This document shows positions 52,608 through 63,454 of a stretch of DNA of 64,000 bases, one piece after another. A program made the position numbers and the translations under genes. Location: assembly GCA_964036045.1 (NCBI GenBank), contig OZ038378.1, positions 171,871,285 to 171,935,284 of the forward strand, read 5' to 3'. This stretch comes from Eutreptiella sp. 'Long Island Sound 2002'. Taxonomy: Eukaryota > Euglenozoa > Euglenophyceae > Eutreptiales > Eutreptiaceae. Numbering within the stretch: the first letter of the stretch is position 1; each line of letters begins with the position of its first letter. The notes beneath the pieces were generated by a model. The model searched no databases. It worked only from the letters and a program-made list of their open reading frames with translations, and was not told where the DNA came from.

Positions 52608-55600
52608 TTTGAGGTTTGATTTTGCGGGTACTAGACGCCTTTCCGCCCCGAGGGGCCGCCTGGTCGGGCCAGGTGATATCCTCCCGACCGGGTCCTAGTG
52701 GGGGGCCCTCCAAGACGCACCTCCTGCCTGGTGGCGGAGTCCCCCGGGTTCACAGGGCTCGGAGCCCCGTCCCTCCCTGGCTTCCCAGTTTCGCCACTCC
52801 CCGGTCAGTGCATCCATTCGCAGCCGTGGCTGCGGGCGCTTACCCACTGCGTCGCCCCCCTAATGCGTGGTCGCCCGGAGCGCCGGCGCCGCCGGGCCCG
52901 TGCTACTGGCTTGTCGCCAGTGGAACCCCCTTGGGCTCACGCGGAGGCTGCCTAGCCTAGGGGTTGGGGCGTGGCGCTGTGCGCCACTATTGCCTTGACG
53001 GGTGCAGTGCCCCGTCTGTGTGTGCGCGGCGCTCGCGGCCGGTTCGGGGGGTTTGGGCCGGTACCTGGTGTTGTGTCTCTCTCGTTTCCCTCTTCCCGCC
53101 CCGCGTGTTCCGCTCTGCGTGTGGCGGGCCGTCCCGTCCGGGTGTCCCTTACCCTCGCTCGCTGGTACGCCATTCCACGCGGTCTGTGCGTTCCGCGCGC
53201 TCGGTCCGGTTGCCCTTCTGGTAGTCCTCGCGTGCCCTTTGCGTGTGTGTGCGCTCGCGCTCCCGCGGCGTCCGCTCCCCCCCCTCCTGGGTGGTGTGGC
53301 GTGCGCACCTCGCGCGGTCCCGGCACTGGGCGCTGGTAGGGCCGTTCCACGTGGTCCGTGCCCCTCCGCGTGTCCTGCCCCGGTCCCTTGCTCCGTCTCC
53401 GGTCCCAGTTCCCCCCTACTTGGCTTGGGGTTGCGGGGGTGGCGGTAGGGCGCCCCCGGGGGGGGGTGCCTTCTACTGTTGCGAGGGGCGTCTGGGGTCA
53501 GGCGCTCCCCCTCCCCCGACTGCCCGTCCACTGGGCGGGCTGTTGGGGTCCGCTATCCACGTGTTGTGGCCGCGGGCGTGCGGGTGTGGGGGCCCTTCTC
53601 TGTCCCCTCGGCCTGCAGGCCCTGTGGGGGCTGCACTCCGCAGGGCGGGTCAGTGGCGTTCGTGTGCCGGGGGGCGGGCTGGGGGGGGGGGTGGGGGGCC
53701 GTGTGCCGGCCCCCCCGTTTGTGCGGCCGGGGGGGGGCCTGTAGGGCGGGGGGTCGCTCTGCCTCGTTCCGTCCCTCTGCCTTCCCTGGGCAGGCAACAA
53801 TGCGGGTGTCACTGGCGTCGTTCTGTCCATGGGGGGCGTGGCCACCCATACCACTCCGGTTCGTGCTCGCCCGCCTTCTCTGGGCGTGATCTGTGCGGCG
53901 TCCTGGCGCGTTGGCGCGGGCTCGCTTGTTCTCCGCGGCCCCTGTGGGAGCCGGCGGCTGGGGCGGGGGGGCGGGTCGCGCTCCGGCTCCTCTCTCGGGC
54001 GGGGGGGGGGACCGACCCCCCTGCCCCGGGGGACGGGGGCCGGAACCCCCGCGGCTTGCGGGCCGGGGGGGGGGGGTTTCGGGGGGGGGGGGGGGCTCGC
54101 GCCGCGGCCTCCCTGCCCCCCTTCTGGGTGGCGGCCTGCGGTACTCCACTCTGGCCCCCCTCGCGTCGTCGGCGCACTCCCCTCCGGCGTGCGCGTGTGG
54201 TCGGGGTCGCGGTGCCGCCCCGGGGTGGGGAGGGGTGAGGGGCGGCCCGTGGACCGCTCCCCCGGGGGCCCCTGCAGACCTGAACCCCCCCTCTGCTCTC
54301 CCTGAGTGGGCTGTGGTCACGGGAGGGTCATTTGGGCCGCGGCCCCCATACTGTTCTGGTGCGCGCGTTGCTCCGGCACGCTTGTGTGGGCTCACCCTGC
54401 GGCCGCGACCCCCGCGAGAGCAGGTCCAGCCGCATCCCCCCCCCCCCCCCGCGCGTCGCGGTCCCTTCTGGGGGGGGGGGGGGGCGTCCCCTCGGCTCCG
54501 GGGGGGCGGAGGGCCGCCCCTGTGGCTCCCAAGCCGGGGGGGGGGGTGCGGGGGGGGGGGGGGTGGGGGGGCCGCCCCTCCCGCCCCCCCGCCCCGCCGG
54601 GCGTCGGCCTGCCTTCCGTTGTCCCCGGCTTGCCCCCCCGGGGTATACTCGCGCCGTGGGGGTTGCCGGGCGGCCGCGGGCGTCGGGCGCGGTCCGGTCG
54701 GCCGCCGGGTCAGTGCAGCGGGGGGGGGGGGGTTGGGTTGGGTTGGGTTGGACTCTCCCGACTTGAAAAACGCGACGGACCCGTCAATTGAAAAATTTGG
54801 GTCCCCCGGGAGCGGCGCAATCATCGGAGTAGTCTGAGCACACTCCGCCACCAGAAAGAGGACGACCGCACGACACATCAGCCTGCTGCACTTGGCGCAT
54901 ACCGCCTGTATCGCTCCTTGGCCAGCCTCTGCTGGCCCGGGGCAGCCCCACCGCGCCCTGAGGGCGGCGCCCACACGGCTGGGCCGCCGCTCTCGACGCT
55001 CGCGGGATCACTCCGACGCCGCCGGGCCCGAACCCCCGGGAGGGGCATCGGGGTCTCCCCTGGCGCGGACCACTGTGGAGCTGCCTGGCACCACTGCTGA
55101 CAGGGCCATGAGCGCCTCCGCCAGCCCCTGCGGCACTGTTCCTTCCGGCGCAGACATCCAGAATCGGTCTCCAACACGAACATGCACATGTTCTGGCTGG
55201 GCGTCCAGCCGCGCCAGGCTCCAGCGGTGTACAGCGGCTCCTTCCCAGGCAGGCGCCTGTCCGCCACCAATCACGACAAGCACTGAACAGTGCTGCCCGT
55301 CTGAACCCAGAGGGAACTCTGGTTCCGCCAGGGCTGCCACGCCCAGGCCTGGGGACTCCGCCAGCGCTGTGACAGCGCGGTCGTACAGGTGCAGCAATGC
55401 GGACAGGCACGCGGCGTGTTGCCACGACAGCCCATGCGTCCACCCGCTCACTGGACCATTGGATGTAGTCCAGAACAGATCCCAGGCTGCTGACCGGGCA
55501 TATGTGGCCAGTGCCTCCAGGTAGACGCTGGCCAGGCTGTCTCGACGAGCTGCCGTAAGCCAGCGTGACGCTCCCGCGCATGTGCCCATGAGCATCCCCG

Positions 55601-57255
55601 ACCACGTGACGTATACTGTGTGGGGGCGCGCTGGTGGCCATGTCGCTGTCACCTCATGGTCGGCCCGCAGGACCAGGTGCAGGCTGTCACCACTGGGACG
55701 CCCTAGGCGTACCCACGTGGTGGTCACCCACTCTGGCACTGTTGCACCGGGCGCTGCCGCGAGTACCAGCGCACGAAAGCCAGCTTGTACGGCCAGAGCA
55801 ACTTTGCCACATGCTGCCAGTAGGTGCTGGCCCCATCCGGCACACGACTGTTCGCAGAACGGGCAGTTGAAGACGTTGTCTGGGGCTGTCGCCATCGTCC
55901 GGGCTGCCCGAAGCCACGTGGCCACGTTGAGGGCGTCCTTGGATAAACGGGCCTCCTGAACCACTCGCTCCCACGACGTCCCAGCCGCCGGGTCGCGGTG
56001 CAAGAGGGCATCCAGGTGCGGCATCGCTGGTGCTAACTGCTCGTACCGGCGCTCCATGGCCACAGAGTGACGCAGATACGGCACGCCCCCCGTCGTGAGT
56101 ACCGCCACGCCTCCGACGTCCGCTGCAAATGGCATGGGGCCCTCTTCCACGTCCGACATCCGCGACGTCGCCAGACTGTGCGCTCTGTGCTGAAGGCCGG
56201 CTAGCCCCGGCGCGGGGCTAGGAGCACCGCTCGCGAAGTCCTGCTGAGCTGGCACGTACACTTCGTCTGCTTGCCAGAGGTGCAGTCTGGCCGCGTACTG
56301 GAACCGCAGGTTATCGACATACGGGCTGTCCGACACGGTGTGATCCTCCCCTTCGGTGGTGACGTGGGTGTTGTCCGCCAGGGCCAGCACTCGCGTGGCC
56401 AGAGGAAGGCGCATCTCGCGGAGTACAGCGAGCCCCAGGTATCTACCGAACCATTCCGCTGCCCATGGGTACGGGTCCTCTACTGCCACTGCAGACCACG
56501 CCTCAGCAAACACCCCGCGGGCGTCTGCAAGGACTGCCGCATACGCCAGCGATCGCTGGCCGCATGCCCCATCAGATCGGGGGGGGGAACCCCCCCTGCC
56601 CTGGTTTGCGCCCCCGTCTTCCCTGGGCCGGCCTCTGATAAGGCCGCTCCGTTTGCGCCGTCCTGGGCGCCGCCGGTCCGCCGTCGGCCGGCAGCAGGGA
56701 GGGCGTGTGGGCGCCTGCCTCGGCGGTGGTGCCCCCGCACCCGGGGTGCAGCGGCCTCTTCGAGGGGTTGCGGGGCCGCCGTTTATTCGGTCTGCCTCCG
56801 TCCGCTCTTGGGCCCGAGTGGAAGGGGGGGGGGGAGCGGGGGGGGCCCTCTGGTCCCCTGGCGCCGCCTCCTGACGGCCGGGGGGGGGGGCGGCGTGGCG
56901 GTCCCGGCCCCGGGAACCAGCCATCGGCTGGGGGGTCGCACCCTTCCCCCGCCCCCCTCTACCTAGAGCCGGACCCTCGTGCAGGCCCTCGCTGGGGCCC
57001 CTCATCCCCCCGGCCGTCGTCGCGCGGCGCTGGCGGGCCGGGGGCGGCCGTGAGGGTTAGCGGCCAGCGGTTAGCGGGCTGCGGGGCGGCAGGTTCCCCC
57101 CCGCGCTGGTTGTCTCCGCCCTCCCGCCCGCGGGATGTGGCGCGCGCTCCTGCGTCACGCCGTACCATGGGGGGGGCGTGGGTCGGGGGGCCCAGCTCTC
57201 CCCCCCACTTTCTGGCGTCCGCCGTCTGAGCCGTCACCTGCGCCGCCGCTTGTGT
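52608..57255 (-). repeat. GC-rich element copy 1 (minus strand), interrupted at ~54560-56820
   Basis: The parts 52608-54560 and 56820-57255 match, in order, the single block 61125-63450 at roughly 90-95% identity. The sharp common border 'gaggtttgattttgcgggtactagacgcc' at the low-coordinate end reads as a 3' end on the minus strand. At the other side the match runs into the C-terminal codons of the minus-strand ORF 57234-59210, which suggests that ORF and this GC-rich non-coding tail belong to one element. ORFs through 52608-54560 on both strands are arginine/proline/alanine products of composition. Confidence 0.65.
54740..56578 (-). pseudogene. 5'-truncated LINE copy: RNase H and zinc-finger end of ORF2
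   Basis: On the minus strand the coding begins abruptly at SDGACGQRSLAYAAVLADARG, an RNase H first strand with its catalytic Asp. It continues with AAEWFGRYLGLAVL and LALADNTHV, and a zf-RVT type finger CPFC-x8-9-H-x4-C near 55800-55860. The frame ends at 55008. Downstream lie about 260 bases of 3' sequence ending in repeated 'ccaac' units before a C-run (near 54730). The sudden 5' start inside the RNase H domain after a C-run is typical of truncated LINE insertions. The sequence differs from the LINE at 42-51 kb, so it is another family. It sits inside GC-rich element copy 1. Confidence 0.65.
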
Positions 57256-59156
57256 GGGGGCTGGGGCTGTGGCGGCGGCGGGTTGCGCCGGCGGTAGCGC
57301 CAGTGGGTGAGGGCGCTGCGCAAGGCCCGGGGGAGCCAGTTGTTGGCGTCCGCATCCGTGATGCGGAGCACCGCTCCCCCTTCCAGGAAGGCCGGCCACG
57401 TCGGCTCCCTGTCGGGCCACGCCGCCCGGATCACTGACCTGAGGACCCTCTCATGGTCCTCCGGGGCTGCCCACCCCCCCGTGGGTACCTCTCCGTTTCC
57501 TCCGTCTCTCCGGAGGAGCACGGCATCAAAGGGCCGGTTCCTCAACCCCCTGGTGGTCCCCTGGTTGGCCCAGCACAACCACCCGTACACCTCTGCCACC
57601 ACGGGGAGGGCCTCCTCCCCCAGAGGGTCCGGGACCGTGCCCCAGTCCGGGTCCCAGGGCCGGGCCCCCTCTGCCCCTCGCGCCGGCTCCCCTCGCTGCC
57701 CTTGTGCCTGCGGCGCCGATGCCGCGCGCCGCCCCCCCTCTTCAGAGGCCATCCGCGTCGGCTCCGCTCTTGGCGCGTGGGGGGCTGGCTGGTGCTGGGG
57801 TCGTGGGGGTCGGGGGGGGACGAGCTCGCCGGCGTCAGGGTCGATTTTGTAGAGGTGGTGGTGGTGGTGGTGGTGGTGGTGGGTGTGGTGCGCCAGCATC
57901 TGTTGGATGCCGGGGGGGATGCACCTCGGCGGCTGCACGTCCGGCTGCGGGGGCGCCCCGCCCCCCGCCCCCCTCCTTTCGGCCCGCCCTCCCCCCTGGG
58001 CTCCCATGCCCCGTCCCGCCTGTCCCTTGGGGCCCGCGGCGCCCTTGCCCTTGCCCTTGGGCCCCTTTCCGGCCCCCTGCCCGTGCCGCGGGTCCCGTCC
58101 CCCGTCCCCCACGCCCTGGCCCGCCCGCTCGCCCACCGCCCCTCGCCCCGCTCCCTGCACCTGGGCGCCCTGCCCGCGCCCCTGCGCGCCCTTCCCGTGC
58201 CCTGGTCCCTTCCCGGCCCCCTGCCCTGAGTTGCGCCGTGCGCTGCCTGTGCTCTGCCCCCCCCCGCTGCTGCGCCCTTGCTCCCTGCCGCGCGCGCCCT
58301 GGCCTGCTCCTTGCGCGCGCTCCTGGGCAGTTCCCCTGTCGCCTCCTGCCCCCCGCTCCGCGCTCCCGTGGCTGGCACGCAGCTCTGCCTGCGCGCCCTC
58401 CCCTCCTTCCTGGATCACGTGCCGGGCGTCCCGCTGTCTTTGCAGCTCTGGCAGCGTGACGCCCGGCGGCGAGCGCTCGGGCGCCGGGGGGCGGACGTGC
58501 CGCGCCCGCCCCGGGGGGAAGGGCTTGGGGGGGAACTGCTCCGGGGGGCTGGTGTGGGTGTGGGTGGGGTTGGCGTGGGCGCGGTACTTCGCGCTCTCCC
58601 TGCCCACTGCTGCTGCTGCGGCGGCCGCCGGCGAGGCGCCCGTGGCCCGTGCGGGGTCCGTCCCCCGCTTTCGCGGCGTGCTGGGGGTCCCGGCGTGGCC
58701 GGCCGAGGCGGTGGCGCGGCCCGCCGGGGCCGCGGTCGCAACCCCTCGCGCACCCTCCTCGCTCTCCTCTGCGGCTGCGGCAGCCCTCGGCGATGCGCCC
58801 GGTTCCTGCGCCGGGGCTACCCCCCGTGTCGGCGGCGTGCCGGGGGCCGCGGTCGGGGCCGCGGCGTGGCTCGCTGGGACCGCGGTCTCCGCTTCCTGCG
58901 CGTCTCGGGCCCCCTCTCGGGGCGGGGCGGCAGGGCTTGCTGCTTGGGCGGCGGGGGCGGTCATCTCGGCTGGCTCAGGCTCCTGGGCCGGCGGCGGCGG
59001 CCCGACCAGCACCGCTGCCTTTGCCAGCCTCCGCTCCTCGCGCTCCGCGAGGGTCTCCCCCGTCCACTCCGGGGAGGCGGGGGAGCGGGAGCGGGACCGG
59101 CGGTGGTGGCGGTCGTCCCGCTGGGGGGAGCCATCGGAGTCTGCCATCACTGTTAT
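57234..59156 (-). CDS. LINE ORF1-like basic, proline/alanine-rich protein
   Basis: The likely start is the ATG at 59154-59156, which gives an MADSDGSPQRDD N-terminus (an ORF start further upstream at 59210 is less natural). An RS-type patch (RRSRSRSPASP) and a Pro/Ala-rich region follow, then a long Gly/Gln/Arg-rich repeat region (GQGAGKGPGHGKGAQGRG). A His run encoded by a GTG repeat at 57859-57887 comes next. A globular end (PFDAVLLRRDGGNG, then FLEGGAVLRITDADANNWLPRALRSALTHW) closes in PHKRRRR. The frame is free of stops over more than 640 codons, but high GC makes long ORFs likely by chance. The globular C-terminus is the best sign of a real gene. No domain named. Confidence 0.4.
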   Translation of the reverse strand: MTVMADSDGSPQRDDRHHRRSRSRSPASPEWTGETLAEREERRLAKAAVLVGPPPPAQEPEPAEMTAPAAQAASPAAPPREGARDAQEAETAVPASHAAAPTAAPGTPPTRGVAPAQEPGASPRAAAAAEESEEGARGVATAAPAGRATASAGHAGTPSTPRKRGTDPARATGASPAAAAAAAVGRESAKYRAHANPTHTHTSPPEQFPPKPFPPGRARHVRPPAPERSPPGVTLPELQRQRDARHVIQEGGEGAQAELRASHGSAERGAGGDRGTAQERAQGAGQGARGREQGRSSGGGQSTGSARRNSGQGAGKGPGHGKGAQGRGQGAQVQGAGRGAVGERAGQGVGDGGRDPRHGQGAGKGPKGKGKGAAGPKGQAGRGMGAQGGGRAERRGAGGGAPPQPDVQPPRCIPPGIQQMLAHHTHHHHHHHHHLYKIDPDAGELVPPRPPRPQHQPAPHAPRAEPTRMASEEGGRRAASAPQAQGQRGEPARGAEGARPWDPDWGTVPDPLGEEALPVVAEVYGWLCWANQGTTRGLRNRPFDAVLLRRDGGNGEVPTGGWAAPEDHERVLRSVIRAAWPDREPTWPAFLEGGAVLRITDADANNWLPRALRSALTHWRYRRRNPPPPQPQPPHKRRRR

Positions 59157-59210
59157 CCTGGTAGGCATGCGTGGTGGCAGGCGCGCCCTTCCCACTACCT
59201 CCTGGTGCAT

Positions 59211-59704
59211 CAGTGCCGTGCCGTGGGCAGTGCCGTGCGGTGCTCTGCGGGGGGGAGGGGGGGAGGGGGTGGGGGGCCGGCTGTGGCGTCAGCCCCGCAC
59301 GTCCGGGGGCCGGCGGCCATCCATCGGCATTGGGAGGGGAGGCGGGGGAGCCACGCGGCCCACGCGTCGCGCCACAGCCCCCAGTCTGGGGCGGGGCCGA
59401 GGGCCCTGGGCCCCCGGGGGTCGTCGGATGGTGTCGGGGGGAGCCGCACTAGGTGGACCCCCGTAACGGCGGTGACCTCCTGTGTTCGCAGGAAGGCGTG
59501 TACTCCGTCCTGCGCCGCCGGCGCCGGGAGGGGGGGGCGGGGTACGGGTGCTGCCCCATAGAGGTGGGTGGGGGTGATCCCCAGGACCCGCCCGGGGTCC
59601 CCGCGGGTCGCGACGACGAGGAGGAGCAGGGGGGTGCCAGGGCACTCTTGCCAGAGGACCTGCCCCCTGTGGTGGGCACCCCTGGTTCTGGAGAGGGCCC
59701 ACCG
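59211..59704. other. GC-rich spacer, no supported gene
   Basis: This may be the 5' untranslated region of the minus-strand ORF1-like gene and, from about 59500, upstream sequence of the LINE 3' fragment. Open frames exist on both strands but have no motif. Confidence 0.4.
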
Positions 59705-60203
59705 GGCCAGGGGCAGGAGCGGTACTCCAAGGCCACTGGTCTAAGCCCGGCCAGGCGGCATCGGGGACCATGGCAAACGTCACCCGGAGCCATGGAAGCA
59801 ACCGGTGACAGGGGAGCCGGTACACAGTCCAAGAGGGGGTCGCCTGCCAGGCAGAGTGGCCCCGCAACTCAAATTACAAGGGTGAGGTGGTCGTACCGTA
59901 GACAAGCGGGAGCAATACCCCTTGTGGTGAGAGATACTCCACACGGCTGGGCAGCCCCCAGAGCTGCCTCCCAAAGGAGGGGGCATGTGGCCCTACCCAT
60001 GGACACATGTGGGGACACCCTCCCACCTGGGACACATGGACCGGGTGGCCGCGACAATGTCTTCCGAAGCGTATGCGGGAGCGGCTCAAGAGGCACCTGA
60101 CATAGGGCAGTGAGAGGGACAGGATGTCCCCTCGGTAAGACCTTCTTCCTGCTTTGTCAAAGGAGGCATCCCGAGCTCCCGAAGATACCTACCTACCTAC
60201 CTC
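59705..60203 (+). repeat. 5'-truncated LINE 3' end, second copy of 51176-51696
   Basis: The sequence matches 51190-51690 from 'gggccaggggcaggagcgg' to the 'gaagatacctacctacctacctc' terminus. It is joined directly to minisatellite units on its right, so this LINE end was inserted into, or recombined with, a minisatellite array. Confidence 0.75.
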
Positions 60204-60812
60204 GGTGTGTTGCTTTGCGTGTGCGGTGTCCTGGGCCACTTGACTTCCTGTTCACCGGTGTGCCCGCTCCGTGGGTTGTATTGCGTGTGCGGTGTCCTGG
60301 GCCACTTGGCTCCTGTTCACCGGTGTGCCCGCTCGGTGTGTTGTGTTGTGCATGCGGTGTCCTGGGCGACCTGGCTCCTGTTCACTGGTGCGCCAGCTCG
60401 GTGCGTTGTGTTGTGTGTGCGGTGTCCTGGGCCAATTGGCTCCTGTTCACGTGTGCGCCCCCTCGGTGTGTTGCTTCGCGTGTGCGGCGTCCTGGGCCCC
60501 TTGGCTCCCGTTCACCGGTGTGCCCACTCCGTGTGTTGTTTTGCGTGTGCGTTGTCCTGGGCCTCGTGGCTCATGTTCACCGGTGTGCCCGCTCGGTGTG
60601 TTGTGTTGCGTGTGCGGTGTCCTGGGCCACTTGGCTCCTGTTCACCGGTGCGCCCGCTCTGTCCTTTGCTTTGCTCGTGCGGTGTCCTGGGCCACTTGGC
60701 TCCTGTTCACCGGTGTGCCCGCTCGGTGTGTTGTTTTGCGTGTGCGGTGTCCTGGGCCACCTGGCTCCTGTTCACCGGTGTGCCCGCTCGGTGTGTTGTG
60801 TTGCGTGTACTG
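60204..60812 (+). repeat. Third array of the 65-bp minisatellite
   Basis: About nine units in the orientation of the left arm of the foldback (49.7-50.35 kb), with the same core and 0-10 substitutions per unit. The right border is at 'gttgcgtgta|ctgaagcgg'. No inverted partner lies nearby, so it is one arm only. Confidence 0.85.
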
Positions 60813-61124
60813 AAGCGGTACCCAGAACCTATGGCCCCTGGCCCGGAGGCCTGTGAGCCGTCACACCCGTGTGGAAGCCATTGACACCGGCTATCCCTGT
60901 TCTCTAATCCGCGAAATCTGGAATCCGATTTCTAACCAATAAATCGATGTAGAATTACCATAGTTTTATTGTCTTGGGCGCTTTTCGGTCCGAAATCGGT
61001 GAAATACCCGATTTCTACCGCGATTTCTAATTGTCGTGAAATCGCCGCCTGTTCTCGCCTGTTCGTGCGCTTTCGTTGCTTCTCCCTGGCGAGTTTTGTG
61101 AGGGATTTTTCTCGAGTACCTTTG
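60813..61124. other. Spacer, no gene
   Basis: A 300-bp AT-richer island between the minisatellite and the GC-rich repeat. It has several 'cgatttcta' repeats (near 60928, 61009, 61022) and no ORF of note. Confidence 0.6.
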
Positions 61125-63450
61125 AGGTTTGAGGTTTGATTTTGCGGGTACTAGACGCCTTTCGGCCCCGGGGGGCCACCTGGTCGGGCCAGGTGATATC
61201 CTCCCCACCGGGTCCTAGTGGGGGGCCCTCCAAGACGCACCTCCTGCCTGGTGGCGGAGTCCCCCGGGTTCACAGAGCTCGGAGCCCTGTCCTTCCCCGA
61301 CTTCCTCGTTTCGCCACTCCCCGGTCAGTGCATCAATTTGCAGCCGTGGCTGCGGGCGCTTACCCACTGCGTCGCCCCCCTAATGGGTGGTCGCCCGGAG
61401 CGCCGGCGCCGCCGGGCCCGTGCTACTGGCTTGTCGCCAGTGGGACCCCCTTGGGCTGGCGCGGAGGCTGCCTAGCCTAGGGGTTGGGGCGTGGCGCTGT
61501 GCGCCACTACTGCCTTGGCGGGTGCAGTGTCCCGTCTGTGTGTGCGCGGCGCTCGCGGCCGGTTCGGGGGGTTCGGGCCGGTACCTGGTGTTGTGTCTCT
61601 CTCTTTTCCCCCTCCCCGCCCCGCGTGTTCGGCGCTGCGTGTGGCGGGCCGTCCCGTCCGGGTGTCCCTTACCCTCGCTCGCTGGTACGCCATTCCACGT
61701 GGTCTTTGCGTTCCGCGCGCTCGGTCCGGTTGCCCTTCTGGTAGTCCCCGCGTGTCCCTTTCGTGTGTGTGCGCTCGTGCTGTCGCGGTGTCCGCTCCCC
61801 CCCCCCCTGGGTGGTGTGGCGTGCGCACCTCGCGTGGTCCCGGCACTGGGCGCTGGTAGGGCTGTTCCACGTGGTCCGTGCCCCTCCGCGTGTCCTGTTC
61901 CGGTCCCTTGCTCCGTCTGGCAAGCTTGGGGGGGGGCGGTCCGGTCCCGGTTCCCCCCTACTTGGCTTGGGGTTGTGGGGGTGGCGGCAGGGCGTCCCCG
62001 GGGGGGGTGCCTTCTACCGTTGCGAGGGGCGTCTGGGGTCATGCGCTCCCCCTCCCCCGACTGCCCGCCCACTGGGTGGGCTGCCGGGGCCCGCGATCCA
62101 CGTGTTGTGGGCGCGGGCCTGCGGGTGTGGGGGCCCTGCTTTGTCCCCTCGGCCGGCACGCCCTGTGGGGGCTGCGCGCCGCGGGGCGGGTCCGTGGCGT
62201 TCATGTGCTGGGGGGCGGGCTGGGGGGGGGGGGGCGTGCGCCGTACCCCCCGTTTGTGCGGCCGGGGGGGGGCCTGTAGGGCGGGGGGTCGCTCTGCCTA
62301 ATTCCGTCCCTCTGCCTTCCCTGGGCAGGCAACAAAGCGGGTGTCACTGGCGTTGTGCTGTCCATGGGGGGCGTGGCCCCCCATACCACTCCGGTTCGTG
62401 CTCACCAGGCTTCTCTGGGTACGATCTGTGCGGCGTCCTGGCGCGTAGGCGCGGGCTCGCTTGTTCTTCGCGGCCCCCATGGGGGCCGGCGGCTGGGGCG
62501 GGGGGGCGGGTTGCGCTCCGGCTCCTCTCTCGGGCGGGGGGGGGACCATCCCCCCTGCCTCGGGGGGTGGGGGCCGGGGCCCGAGCGGCCCGCGGGCCGG
62601 TGGGGGGGCGGGGGGGGGGGCTGTCGCGCCGCGGCCTCCCTGCTCCCCTTCTGGGCGGCGGTCTGCGGTACTCAATCCTGGCCCCCTTCGTGTCGCCGGC
62701 GCGCTCCCTTCCGGCGTGTGCATGCAGTCGGGGCCGAAGTGCCGCCCCGGGGTGGGGGGGGGTGAGGGGCGGTCCGTGGACCGCTCCCCCGGGGGCCCTT
62801 GCAGACCTGAACCCCCCCTCTACCCTCCCTGAGTGAACTGTGGTCACGGGAGGGTCACGTGGGGCGCGGCCTCCATACTGTTCCGTTGTGCGCGTTGCTC
62901 CGGCACGCCAGTGTGGGCTCGCGGGGGCAGGTCCAGCCGCCGCTCCCCCCACCGCGTCGCCCCCCAGGCTCCGGGGGGGCGGAGGGCCGCGCCCGTGGCT
63001 CCCCAGCTGGGGGGGGTGCGGGGGGGGGGGGGGGGGGGTGTGGGGGGCCCTCTGGTCCCCTGGCGATGCCTCCTGACGGCCGGGGGGGGGGGGCGGCATG
63101 GCAGTCCTGGCCCCGGGGGCCAGCCATCGGCTGGGGGGTCGCGCCCTTCCCCCGCCCCCCTCTACCTAGAGCCGGATCTTCGTGCAGGCCCTCGCTGGGG
63201 CCCCTCATCCCCCCGGCCGTTGTCGCGCGGCGCTGGCAGGCCGGGGGCGGCCGTGAGGGTTAGCGGTCAGTGGTTAGCGGGCTGCGGGGCAGCAGGTTCC
63301 CTCCCGTGCTCGCTGTCTCCGTACTCCCTCCCGCGAGAGGTGGCACGCTCTCATGCGTCGTGCCGTACCATGGGGGGGGCGTGGGTCGGGGGGCCCGGCT
63401 CCTCACCCCACTCTCGCGCATCCTCGTCTGGGCCATCACCTGCGCCGCCG
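61125..63450 (-). repeat. GC-rich element copy 2
   Basis: Uninterrupted counterpart of copy 1 (52608-54560 plus 56820-57255). The common 3' border on the minus strand is at about 61125. It lacks the ORF1-like part, so it is 5'-truncated on the minus strand near 63450. G-runs of 8-20 bases occur every 100-200 bp. ORFs on both strands are not supported. Confidence 0.7.
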
Positions 63451-63454
63451 CTTG

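Noticed and set aside
54730-54752. GGGTT repeats resembling a telomere
   Set aside because: Only four units, of ggttg type, at the 3' end of a minus-strand LINE fragment. This is a LINE tail repeat rather than a telomere.
52860-54974. Very long ORFs on both strands in the GC-rich repeats (up to 470 codons)
   Set aside because: They are Arg/Pro/Gly/Ala-rich with overlapping frames on both strands and G-run-encoded residues, as expected of GC-rich non-coding DNA. The two repeat copies do not preserve the frames.
57859-57890. Poly-histidine stretch as a metal-binding domain
   Set aside because: It is encoded by a pure GTG/CAC microsatellite within low-complexity sequence, so no function can be claimed.
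60200-60884. Open frames of 180-250 codons at 60110-60884
   Set aside because: Same minisatellite product as above, with an unrelated LINE 3' end in front.
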